Notes: generated from the sequence alone by a model not told the origin. A DNA stretch of 6,805 bases from Bacteroidota bacterium (GCA_021812865.1 JAKAMP010000153.1:1-6805); one strand, 5' to 3'; positions 1-6,296 are shown, counted from the first letter of the stretch. Numbers and translations are program-made.

Positions 1-428
1 ATCGGTTAAGTCTGTTGGGTACATAACTAAGTAGTGTTGGTTTGTACCTGCTAATACGCCCGGAAGATCCGTTCGGATGGGTTAACCTGCTCTCTTTATA
101 CGCTGGAAAAAAATTTTATAAAAGCTCTAAGATAATTTTGTAAAATTCATGAAGGGGCAACCCGATGAAAAGATTGCGGTTTATTATGATTAAAAACCTT
201 GCAAATGCTTGTTTTTTTAACTATATTTACTAAACTAAATGAATGGTTAAGAAGGAGTTAAAAGTAGAACCCGATCCCGGGTTTTAAAGAAAAGGGAGGT
301 TCCTTTCACCTTGGAAACTGAACCTGAACTGACCCGGTAACCTGGGAATAATGAAAGGGAATATATAGGGAAGCTTCTGACTTAAGGATCATATAAGTAT
401 ACAATTACCTAGTTTAAAACCAGACCTT
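1..428. other. Leader region without a convincing gene
   Basis: No open frame here looks coding; the longest starts (near 149 and 164) give only 14-22 residues. The segment holds short inverted repeats. One is an AACCCG/CGGGTT stem at 268-273 and 278-283 with a 4-base loop, followed by TT then AAA, which is a weak terminator-like shape. Another is AGGTTC/GAACCT at 297-302 and 320-325. A TAnnTTTG-like sequence (TAATTTTG, 133-140) lacks a good -33 partner and lies far from the next gene. The promoter for the gene at 429 is probably in here but I cannot place it. Confidence 0.5.
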
Positions 429-1613
429 ATGAAAGCACTTGCATCACTGAATCTGGTTATAGTGTTCTGCGGGATTGCAATCAGTAATCCATTTATGCTG
501 ATCAACGCACCTTCCTCAATCCCGGCAATCGTCCTGGCAAATCCTAAAACACCGGTTTATGATGTTCCCTCCGACACGGTAAAAAAAATTGTCTTATGGG
601 ATTGTTCGTCTGATACTGTTTGCAGTTATTCATGGGATTCTCAATCCCATTCATGGATCAATTATGAAGAAAATATCTGCATTTACAATCCGAAGGGCAT
701 GATCACGGAATACATGCTGAACCGTTGGGATAAAACCAAAGCCGTATGGATCAATAGCCTGAAATCCACCTACTATTATTATGCTAACGATTCCATCCGC
801 TTGATAATAGAACAATACCGGGATTCGACTTCAAATAACTGGGTCAACAGTTGGAAATATGATTATACCTATAGCCAGTATGGAGATTACAGGGAGATGA
901 TCAGTCAGAAATGGGATACCCAATCCAATAGCTGGATAAACGTTCAAAGAGAAACCTACACCTATGACAAGGATTTTAAAAAATCAGAATTACGTCAACA
1001 GGATTGGGATTTAACTTCACATCAATGGTTAGCGAAATGCAGGGAGACATGTAAATTCGATCTTTACGGGAACCTGGTCAGGCAGCTGGTCCAGATCTGG
1101 GATTCGGATTCGCATGCACTGGTCGATGATGCCTGTTACAAAAAAACCTATGATGGTAACGGGAACCTGATTGAAATGAGAACCCAGGTCTTTGATCCGG
1201 GTAGCAATTCACTTGTAAATTTCAGTAAATCACGATACAATTATCAAAACGGCAATAAAATCGTGAATGAGTTGGCAAGATCATGGAATGCCAGGTCAAA
1301 AGAATGGGAGGTATGGTATTCTGATAATTACACTTACAGCCAGGATGTGGTGGAATTGGTGCGGCAGGAGTGGGACAAGAACAAACAAATTTGGAGAAAC
1401 ACAGGAAGGGTAGTCAGCACCTATGATAAAAATCTTAATAAAACAGGTGATCTGAAGCAAATCTGGGATCCCAGAAACCAGGCATGGGTGAATATTTCCA
1501 AAAAAAACTGGAAATATGATAATAACAACAACCAGACAGGATACCTATACCAGGTTTGGAATACCGAAAGCAGCAACTGGGTCAGCATATTCAAGAACAT
1601 ACAGAAAAAGTAG
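429..1613 (+). CDS. Secreted protein of about ten 31-residue W/Y-rich repeats, unknown function
   Basis: The 394-residue product starts with a hydrophobic signal-like segment (about residues 3-27, with SPase I-type sites near A17-I-S or N26-A27). The cysteine at 14 does not sit in a good lipobox, so export as a soluble or surface protein is more likely than lipidation. From about residue 67 to the end it is a tandem array with a period of about 31 residues. Each unit contains WD-x5-W-x-N, then about ten residues on an aromatic-rich strand ending in a YD or YN turn, often followed by GN. Tryptophans at 69, 100 and 377 fit this period. The array is about 10.5 units, and the last unit is cut after its WVS strand. 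The YD/GN turns resemble YD (Rhs-like) repeats and the repeats seen in Bacteroidota surface proteins, but no toxin, enzyme or type IX sorting domain is visible. A binding or structural role outside the cytoplasm is an inference. It is transcribed toward the GH20 gene and is probably a separate unit. Confidence 0.8.
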   Translation: MKALASLNLVIVFCGIAISNPFMLINAPSSIPAIVLANPKTPVYDVPSDTVKKIVLWDCSSDTVCSYSWDSQSHSWINYEENICIYNPKGMITEYMLNRWDKTKAVWINSLKSTYYYYANDSIRLIIEQYRDSTSNNWVNSWKYDYTYSQYGDYREMISQKWDTQSNSWINVQRETYTYDKDFKKSELRQQDWDLTSHQWLAKCRETCKFDLYGNLVRQLVQIWDSDSHALVDDACYKKTYDGNGNLIEMRTQVFDPGSNSLVNFSKSRYNYQNGNKIVNELARSWNARSKEWEVWYSDNYTYSQDVVELVRQEWDKNKQIWRNTGRVVSTYDKNLNKTGDLKQIWDPRNQAWVNISKKNWKYDNNNNQTGYLYQVWNTESSNWVSIFKNIQKK

Positions 1614-1774
1614 AATCAGGGGAAAGCTAAAGATAATTTATTTTATGTGAAGCGCTTTTCTCTTCCCAGGCACTTTCCAAAGAGAACCCCATAAGGACAA
1701 CTATTTTGATCTTAACCACGGGATGAAGCCTGCAGCATTTACAGGTTCAGTCTTATTGAAATGCCAGGAAAGTG

Positions 1775-1804
1775 AAAGGGCATAACCCTTTGATTATGCC
1801 CCTT
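1775..1804. terminator. Stem-loop between convergent genes, probable bidirectional terminator
   Basis: GGGCATAA (1778-1785) pairs perfectly with TTATGCCC (1794-1801) across an 8-base loop. After one mismatch, two more A-T pairs extend it (1775-1776 with 1803-1804). It lies 160 bases after the stop of the repeat-protein gene and about 60 bases after the stop of the GH20 gene, between the converging 3' ends. T-tracts are short on both sides (TTTC on the minus reading), so it is a weak intrinsic terminator or an RNA 3'-end stabiliser. Confidence 0.5.
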
Positions 1805-1863
1805 GCAGGATTATTATAAGATCGTGTTAACCCCGTCTGTTCTCCGGCGGTATTGGATGAAGA

Positions 1864-3753
1864 TCAGTTATTCTGTGCTCTTGTCTTCAGTTGTTCCGGA
1901 TTGAGTGTGATCAGGTGACCTATGGGTTTACCGTTCCTGTATGTGATCACTCTGAGTGTGATGGGACCATCCGGCAGATCGAAAGGAGCATTATACTTTG
2001 GTGAGTGGCTGTCGGGCATGGTGCCATCTATGGTGTAATAAATATCCAGGCCGGGAATTTCACTGTCCATCGTCACCGTCATTTTGCTATCGGTGATTTT
2101 GGTATTGACAATCGCATCGTAAATGGCGCGTGCATAGTTCACGCCGGCAACATCTTCCCGGTCAAAACGGTTTTCCATGCGGGTTACGAAATTATCCCAG
2201 TTTTTTGATTCTTTGGGCGACCAGAAGTCTTCTGCCAGCGCCCATCCACGAGGCCAGGTCATATACTCGGCATGGCGCAGGATGGGCACCTGCTCAGTCC
2301 AGAGATTACCCTGCCCACCAAGGATGTATTTGGCATCCACGCTGTCGGGAACGGGTTCAAAACTGTAGCATTTGCGGGTGCGCAGGTTGGCATAGATAGG
2401 GGGATCAACGGTAGGATCGCCCTGAGTATAATCAAGATAAGCAAAAGTGGTAGGAGTCATCACTACATAATGTCCCATTTTCGCTGCCTGGATACCGCCC
2501 TTGATGCCTCTCCAGCTCATAACGGTGGCGTCGGGTGAAATACCTCCCTGGAGAATTTCATCCCAAGCGATGAGTTTCTTCCCTTTGGCCTTCAGGATAT
2601 CTTCCACTCTTTTCATGAAATAGCCCTGCAGCTTTTCTACGTCGGTAACATTCAGTTTTTTCATCAGGGCCTGGCAACCAGGATCTTTCTCCCAGAATCC
2701 CTTATAACATTCGTCTCCACCCACATGAATATAGGGATTGGGAAAGAGGGTGGCGAGCTCGGTGAACACCTTGTCTAAAAAAACATACACATTTTCATCG
2801 GAAGGATTGAGGGTATTATCGATCAGCATTTTAAAGGTACCGTCGCCATACCATTCAGAAAAGCTGGACCCGGGATTGACCTTGATACTGGTGTCTTTTG
2901 TAGTGCAAAGTTCCGGGTAGGATGCAATGGCAGCCATGCTGTGTCCCGGGACGTCGATTTCCGGAACAATGGTAACAAAATGATCCTGTGCATATTTCAC
3001 GATCTCACGGATATCGTCCTGGGTGTAAAACCCTCCGTCGGTTGCGGGTTCCCCGGGCAGAGGCGGCTTGCGGGCACCAAAATAACCATAACGTTTTACC
3101 CTCCAGGCTCCTACCTCGGTGAGCTTAGGCAGGGACTTGATCTCTACACGCCAGCCGTTATCGTCGGTAAGATGCCAGTGCAGGGTGTTGAATTTAAGCC
3201 TTGAAATTTCATCGATGTATCTTTCCACTTCTGCTTTGGTGAAGAAATTGCGGCTCACATCGAGCATGATGCCCCTCCAGCCAAACCTGGGATAGTCTAC
3301 TACCTTTACTACCGGAACAGACCATTTTGCCGTTGTTTTGGTTTTGCCTTCAATTTCCTTAGGAAGAAGCTGCATCAACGATTGCATTCCGTAATATAGA
3401 CCGGCCGGCTGATTGGCCGAAATAACCACCGATTTTGGCGTAACATCGAGGATATATCCTTCATTACCGAGTTGAGTATCGGCTTTTTCCAGCAGGTTCA
3501 TCTGTACAGTACCTGCCTTTCCCTCGCGGACATTGAACGGGAATCCTGTGGGAGCGCTGAGTTTTTCGGCCAGATCAACTGCCACCTTCCGGGCGTCAGC
3601 CTTGTTGTACCTAATGGTTGCTTCTTTGGTAAGCAGAAAAACGCCTTTTCCTTCCTTCACCGAAACCGGTTGTGGAATAAGTTGTACCGTTGGTTTCTGC
3701 CCGAAGGCCATCAGGCCGGGAAGAAATAAAAACAAGAAAAATAGTTTCTTCAT
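1864..3753 (-). CDS. Secreted beta-N-acetylhexosaminidase, family GH20
   Basis: The 629-residue product is a complete GH20 exo-enzyme, which removes terminal N-acetylglucosamine or N-acetylgalactosamine from glycans, chitin oligomers or muropeptides by substrate-assisted catalysis. Residues 1-19 form a signal peptide (KK, then a Phe/Leu-rich core, then MAFG-Q). Residues about 22-150 match the GH20b N-terminal domain. The catalytic barrel runs from about 154 to 530. Visible landmarks are GWRGIMLDVSR (158-168, with the substrate-binding Arg at 160), HWHLTDDNGW (192-201), PEIDVPGH (264-271), the catalytic Asp-Glu pair in HVGGDE (D347, E348), the SWRG motif (413-416) and GNLWTE (482-487). Residues about 555-615 resemble the C-terminal chitobiase/hexosaminidase beta-sandwich (YYTIDGTMP). 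The length is normal and no key residue is missing. Final location (periplasm or surface) cannot be told, and a lipobox is absent. It stands alone, with no visible SusC/D or sulfatase partner in the window. Confidence 0.96.
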   Translation of the reverse strand: MKKLFFLFLFLPGLMAFGQKPTVQLIPQPVSVKEGKGVFLLTKEATIRYNKADARKVAVDLAEKLSAPTGFPFNVREGKAGTVQMNLLEKADTQLGNEGYILDVTPKSVVISANQPAGLYYGMQSLMQLLPKEIEGKTKTTAKWSVPVVKVVDYPRFGWRGIMLDVSRNFFTKAEVERYIDEISRLKFNTLHWHLTDDNGWRVEIKSLPKLTEVGAWRVKRYGYFGARKPPLPGEPATDGGFYTQDDIREIVKYAQDHFVTIVPEIDVPGHSMAAIASYPELCTTKDTSIKVNPGSSFSEWYGDGTFKMLIDNTLNPSDENVYVFLDKVFTELATLFPNPYIHVGGDECYKGFWEKDPGCQALMKKLNVTDVEKLQGYFMKRVEDILKAKGKKLIAWDEILQGGISPDATVMSWRGIKGGIQAAKMGHYVVMTPTTFAYLDYTQGDPTVDPPIYANLRTRKCYSFEPVPDSVDAKYILGGQGNLWTEQVPILRHAEYMTWPRGWALAEDFWSPKESKNWDNFVTRMENRFDREDVAGVNYARAIYDAIVNTKITDSKMTVTMDSEIPGLDIYYTIDGTMPDSHSPKYNAPFDLPDGPITLRVITYRNGKPIGHLITLNPEQLKTRAQNN

Positions 3754-4153
3754 AGTCAGGTATCTTTTATTGAATAATGAACAGGAAAATCAATTTTTAA
3801 ACATAGGAAGGAAAAAGATCATTTTTGCCTTCAATATTAGCAAAGTTTCAGGAAGCATATCTTCGAAATGCGAAGTTAAAAAGATATTTTGGAGAATCGT
3901 TTGATAAATGCTCATGACGTTGGCGTGTTTCATTTTGATTTAAACAATGAATCCTTTAGCAACTAATCAGAGTGACTTTGATTTTTTTTCCATACACGAT
4001 TCTGGCGATATTCAAGAATAATTCCCTAACTTAGGGAGACTTGTCGAAGAAAACCATTGCGCCGGAATGTTTCTGTATACGATGTTTCTTTTAAAAACGT
4101 ATAAAGATTTCCTGAATAGGATCGTCCAGCAAAACAATAAAAATACTTGACCG
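3754..4153. other. Divergent intergenic region between GH20 and DUF302 genes
   Basis: This 400-base AT-rich stretch must hold the promoters for the leftward GH20 gene and the rightward DUF302 gene. I see no reliable TTTG/TAnnTTTG pair for either. TATGTTTA on the minus strand upstream of GH20 and TGACTTTG near 3973 each miss by one base and lack a -33 element. Inverted repeats present are ATATCTT/AAGATAT (3857-3863 and 3881-3887) enclosing CTTCG/CGAAG (3861-3865 and 3871-3875); the palindrome at 4023-4037, listed separately; and TATACG/CGTATA flanking a 16-base spacer just before 4105. No coding frame is convincing. Confidence 0.5.
4023..4037. promoter_or_regulatory. 15-bp palindrome, candidate operator upstream of the DUF302 gene
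   Basis: TCCCTAA-C-TTAGGGA has two perfect 7-base arms around one central base. It lies 117 bases before the DUF302 start and 270 bases before the divergent GH20 start. The symmetry and the intergenic position fit a dimeric regulator's binding site. No second copy was seen in the window and no promoter could be fixed next to it, so the role is an inference. Confidence 0.4.
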
Positions 4154-4555
4154 ATGAAGACAAATCAATTTATCATCGAGAAGCCCAGCCGGTTTGGAAT
4201 GGATCAGACGGTGGATATACTTGTCAATACTGCCATTCAGAAGGGCTGGAGCCATCTTGCCACGCATGACCTTCAACATTCTCTTGAAAAATCAGGAAAG
4301 AAGGTCAGGCCTGTCAAGGTTATAGAAATATGCAAACCCGATTATTCGGGCAATATGCTTGAAAAAAACGATGAAAGGATCATGTCGGTATTGATGCCCT
4401 GCAGGGTTTCGGTATACATGAAAGATGACGGCAAGGTGTATGTTACCTTACTTAATACTTCCATGCTGGCCGCCTATATGCCAGTGGCCATTGCAAAGGC
4501 TATGACGGGAGCAGCCGATGAATCTTTCGAAATTGCACAGAAAGTCCTTGCCTGA
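4154..4555 (+). CDS. DUF302 family protein
   Basis: The 133-residue cytoplasmic protein matches the DUF302 pattern. An N-terminal segment on turning over a helper-like strand and helix (residues 1-50, GMDQTV... and ATHDLQHSLEKSGK) is followed by the hallmark EICKPDYSGNML (58-69), MPCRVSVY (81-88) and KVYVTLLNTSMLA (94-106). A helix follows around PVAIAKAM. The family's two conserved cysteines are present (C60, C83). Length is typical for single-domain members. The biochemical function of the family is not established; members often sit near redox, sulfur or metal genes. No signal peptide or membrane segment is present. The start is the ATG after an A-rich leader (CAATAAAAATACTTGACCG), which is normal for Bacteroidota. 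The next gene is 435 bases downstream behind its own promoter, so the DUF302 gene is probably a separate transcript, though its neighbours suggest a related metal or sulfur theme. Confidence 0.88.
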   Translation: MKTNQFIIEKPSRFGMDQTVDILVNTAIQKGWSHLATHDLQHSLEKSGKKVRPVKVIEICKPDYSGNMLEKNDERIMSVLMPCRVSVYMKDDGKVYVTLLNTSMLAAYMPVAIAKAMTGAADESFEIAQKVLA

Positions 4556-4920
4556 ATGAATGTTTCCGGCTTTCGTCTGCCTACTCCTTATTGGGTCATA
4601 ACACCATGACCATCGATTCTTTGCTATAGATAGCCCTGTCCAGTTTCTTCATTCATTTCACTGTAAAGGTCTCGCTTACCTTGTGCAATGATCCGATTGG
4701 CGAAAAACCAACTGGCGAACCTTGCTGCGGACTGCCGGGAAATTGCCACCATACTTGCTTCGCGCTTTCAGGTAACAAATCTAAGTTTCGGTTACCCGGT
4801 AAGCTTCCGGGATACAGAATAGTTCTGACCTCTAATCCTCTGCTAAAAACGGGCAGGGTTTTACGAAACCCGTAACACTCTGTTATATTGATCGTTATCA
4901 TAAGTTTAATTAAAACATAA
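4556..4920. other. Non-coding spacer between DUF302 and DUF134 genes
   Basis: No frame here shows a recognisable protein; the 60-80 residue open frames on both strands look like chance. Several small dyads are visible: GGTCAT/ATGACC (4594-4599 and 4606-4611); CCCGG/CCGGG around a 7-base spacer (4795-4799 and 4807-4811); and GGGTTT-TACG-AAACCC near 4857-4872. On the minus strand the last one is followed about ten bases later by a T-run. None is a clear terminator for the DUF302 gene. The composition is less AT-rich than the promoter that follows, so an eroded gene or small element remnant is possible but not shown. Confidence 0.4.
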
Positions 4921-4962
4921 TGAACTTTTGTTCAATATATTTGTTTTTTGAACATATGTTCA
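4921..4962. promoter_or_regulatory. Two tandem 14-bp palindromes, candidate double operator
   Basis: TGAACTTTTGTTCA (4921-4934) and TGAACATATGTTCA (4949-4962) share the dyad TGAAC-N4-GTTCA, and the second is a perfect palindrome across all 14 bases. Their centres are 28 bases apart, close to three helical turns, so two dimers could bind the same face of the DNA. Including the flank, the two units (4921-4944 and 4949-4972) match at 21 of 24 positions. The second dyad fills the spacer between the promoter's -33 and -7 elements, the classic place for a repressor. The regulator is unknown: the adjacent DUF134 protein is the obvious candidate by position, and an unlinked TetR- or MarR-type repressor is another. 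Confidence 0.65.
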
Positions 4963-4971
4963 CTATATTTG
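4940..4971 (+). promoter_or_regulatory. Bacteroidota-type promoter of the DUF134 cluster
   Basis: TTTG (4940-4943) stands 20 bases before TATATTTG (4964-4971). This matches the Bacteroidota primary-sigma pattern of a -33 TTTG and a -7 TAnnTTTG. The start codon is at 4991, so the predicted transcript begins only about 10-15 bases before the gene, leaving a very short A-rich leader without a Shine-Dalgarno site. The -33 element is itself the tail of the upstream TATATTTG copy (4936-4943), so duplication of the operator unit also built the promoter. Confidence 0.7.
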
Positions 4972-4990
4972 TATCATAAAAATTAAGCGT

Positions 4991-5398
4991 ATGTCGCCAC
5001 GAACTAAAAAAATCAGGTTGATCCAAAGGAGGCCCAGTTTTGCCGGGTTCAGGCCCTATGGGAATCAAAAGCCGGGAGCATGCGAAGTAGCCTTGAATTT
5101 CGAGGAATACGAGGCAATCAAGTTATGCGATTATGAGCTTCTTACGCATAGTGAGGCATCTGCCATGATGAACATATCCAGGCCAACCTTTACGCGTATT
5201 TATGAAAGTGCGCGGAGAAAAATTGCAAAAGCTTTTGTTGAAGGATCTACCATCTGCATTGAAGGGGGAAAATCAGTGGTGAATACCCATTGGCAGGAAT
5301 GTCAAACATGCAAGATCTCATTTTCGGTTACCGAAAAGAACCCTCATGTGTGCCCGCTTTGTCAGACTCCGGTACTTGAGGAACTTGAAATCCAGTAA
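4991..5398 (+). CDS. DUF134 family HTH regulator with C-terminal zinc ribbon
   Basis: The 135-residue protein matches the DUF134 family of small putative DNA-binding proteins found beside NifX/NafY-like and Mrp-type genes in anaerobes. The N-terminus is basic (PRTKKIRLIQRRP). The family core follows: NFEEYEAIKLCDYELLTHSEA (about 36-56), then a sigma-region-4-like helix-turn-helix at about 51-72 (recognition helix around NISRPTFTRIYESARRK), then AFVEG and IEGG at 81-93. The C-terminal part has C104-x2-C107 and C121-x2-C124, a zinc-ribbon arrangement that could bind Zn or sense a metal. The promoter is 20 bases upstream and the gene is the first of the cluster, so it may control its own operon. 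The start is the first ATG after the promoter. The next gene begins 41 bases after its stop. Confidence 0.9.
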   Translation: MSPRTKKIRLIQRRPSFAGFRPYGNQKPGACEVALNFEEYEAIKLCDYELLTHSEASAMMNISRPTFTRIYESARRKIAKAFVEGSTICIEGGKSVVNTHWQECQTCKISFSVTEKNPHVCPLCQTPVLEELEIQ

Positions 5399-5416
5399 TT
5401 TCCGGAAGCAACGTTT

Positions 5417-5440
5417 TATCAAAAAGAAAAAACTTTGATA
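5417..5440 (+). promoter_or_regulatory. AT-rich inverted repeat ending at the start codon of the first NifX-like gene
   Basis: TATCAAA (5417-5423) and TTTGATA (5434-5440) are perfectly complementary across a 10-base A-rich loop. The last base is the A of the start codon at 5440. A 7-bp A/T-rich stem is weak, so an effect on translation initiation is only possible, and chance in an A-rich leader is a real alternative. Confidence 0.25.
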
Positions 5441-5754
5441 TGAAAATAGCATTTGCATTAAGCGAGAACCATCACCGTTCATATATTGACGATCATTTCG
5501 GACGGTGCAACTGGTATGGTGTATACGATACAGACACCAAAAAGGCCCAGTATCTTGAAAATCCCAACCGGTATGCAGAAGAAGGCGCCGGGTGTACCTC
5601 GGTTGATTACCTGATGGAATATGGTATTCAGGCGATCGTGGCTGGCAGGTTCGGTTCCAGGGTGGTTGAGCTGCTCAAGAAAAAAAACATACAGATGATT
5701 ATTCCCGAGGGAACAAAAACCATGGAAGAGATCATCAAACTCTATAAAAACTAA
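5440..5754 (+). CDS. NifX/NafY-like protein (dinitrogenase Fe-Mo cofactor biosynthesis family)
   Basis: The 104-residue single-domain protein matches the family that includes NifX, NafY and the C-terminal part of NifB, whose members bind or carry iron-molybdenum-type clusters. It starts with strand MKIAFALSE, carries the ligand-loop motif DHFGRC (18-23) where His and Cys could hold a cluster, a second cysteine in GAGC (49-52), and ends with IIPEGTKTMEEIIKLY. Related stand-alone proteins in anaerobes lack nitrogenase and serve other metal-sulfur clusters (for example the orange protein of sulfate reducers). No nif structural gene is present here, so a non-nitrogenase role is more likely. It is cytoplasmic and lies 41 bases after the DUF134 gene, in the same direction and probably the same transcript. 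Confidence 0.92.
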   Translation: MKIAFALSENHHRSYIDDHFGRCNWYGVYDTDTKKAQYLENPNRYAEEGAGCTSVDYLMEYGIQAIVAGRFGSRVVELLKKKNIQMIIPEGTKTMEEIIKLYKN

Positions 5755-5767
5755 AACGAGATGAAAC

Positions 5768-5864
5768 GAACATGTTTGCGAATAAATACAAACACCAATG
5801 AACCGAGTTTACGAGCTCGGCAAAGCCAAAATAGCAAACATGGAGTTCTCCCGCTGAAGCGGGG
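5768..5864. repeat. Nested inverted repeats in the gap between the two NifX-like genes
   Basis: CATGTTTGC (5771-5779) pairs with GCAAACATG (5834-5842), and GAA/TTC (5768-5770 and 5846-5848) extends it past a 3-base bulge. Inside lies CCGAG/CTCGG (5803-5807 and 5816-5820) with an 8-base loop. Directly after comes a GC-rich hairpin CCCGC-TGAA-GCGGG (5850-5863). The gap is 146 bases, while the other junctions in the cluster are 41 bases and a 1-base overlap. It could be a small inserted palindromic element, or a transcribed structure that stabilises or attenuates the message. No T-run follows the GC hairpin, so it is not a standard intrinsic terminator. Confidence 0.5.
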
Positions 5865-5900
5865 CAGGCTAACGGATCATTAACTAAAAATTATTTACAG

Positions 5901-6296
5901 ATGAAAATTGCGGTTCCAACAAGAGGCGATGTGGTAGAGAACCACTTTGGCCAGTGCGATATCTATACGATCCTGACCATTGACAACCAGAACAAAATAG
6001 AAAAAACTGAAATTTTGCCCTCGCCCCAGGGTTGCGGGTGCAAATCGGATATTGCTGCTACCCTGCGTCAGATAGGCGTTGACACCATGCTGGCCGGTAA
6101 TATGGGACAGGGCGCCCTCAACACACTGACCCATCAAGGCATACAGGTGATCCGCGGAAATTCGGGCAATATTAATCAGGTAGTTGAAAATTTCCTGAGC
6201 GGAAATGCCATAGATTCCGGAATTACATGCGCACAGCATGAACATCATCATCATGGGGAGGAAGAACATTCATGCAGTCATAACCATCATGGATAA
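5901..6296 (+). CDS. NifX/NafY-like protein with His/Cys-rich C-terminal tail
   Basis: The 131-residue product is a second member of the dinitrogenase iron-molybdenum cofactor family. Residues 1-105 form the usual fold: strand MKIAVPTRGD, the HFGQC motif (15-19), GCGCKSD (44-50, two cysteines), a helix to LAGNMGQGAL and a C-terminal helix VVENFLSGNAI. Residues 110-131 are an added low-complexity tail with nine histidines and two cysteines (C110, H113, H115-118, H123, C125, H127, H129-130) mixed with Glu, Asn and Gly. Such tails are known in nickel, zinc and cobalt chaperones, so metal binding or storage is likely but the metal is not shown. The tail is encoded by ordinary codons up to the stop, so it is not a sequencing tag artefact. 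The stop overlaps the start of the DUF1847 gene by one base (TAATG), which suggests coupled translation. Confidence 0.93.
   Translation: MKIAVPTRGDVVENHFGQCDIYTILTIDNQNKIEKTEILPSPQGCGCKSDIAATLRQIGVDTMLAGNMGQGALNTLTHQGIQVIRGNSGNINQVVENFLSGNAIDSGITCAQHEHHHHGEEEHSCSHNHHG

Noticed and set aside
149..232. Very short open frames (14 and 22 codons) after a TAATTTTG element
   Set aside because: They are too short, have no recognisable sequence, and the element lacks a -33 partner.
4851..4879. GGGTTT-TACG-AAACCC hairpin near a T-run on the minus strand, as a terminator
   Set aside because: No minus-strand gene lies upstream that would need it, and the T-run is not directly after the stem.
4653..4901. 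82-residue open frame on the minus strand in the DUF302-DUF134 spacer
   Set aside because: No family resemblance, start context or promoter is visible, and a plus-strand frame of similar length overlaps it, as expected by chance.
4921..4972. CRISPR-like direct repeat
   Set aside because: There are only two units separated by 4 bases, each a palindrome overlapping a promoter, which is operator architecture rather than a repeat-spacer array.
5767..5780. GAACATGTTT after the first NifX-like gene as a third operator copy
   Set aside because: The half-sites are separated by two bases rather than four and the second half-site is imperfect, so it does not match TGAAC-N4-GTTCA.
5761..5883. A 40-codon open frame filling the gap between the two NifX-like genes
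   Set aside because: It runs through the nested inverted repeats and GC hairpin, is highly basic and low in hydrophobic residues, and resembles no known protein. Chance reading of a structured spacer is more likely.
5440..6296. Nitrogenase (nif) operon
   Set aside because: Only NifX-like domains are present. No nifH, nifD, nifK or radical-SAM nifB domain is seen, and the DUF134/DUF1847 context fits the non-nitrogenase branch.
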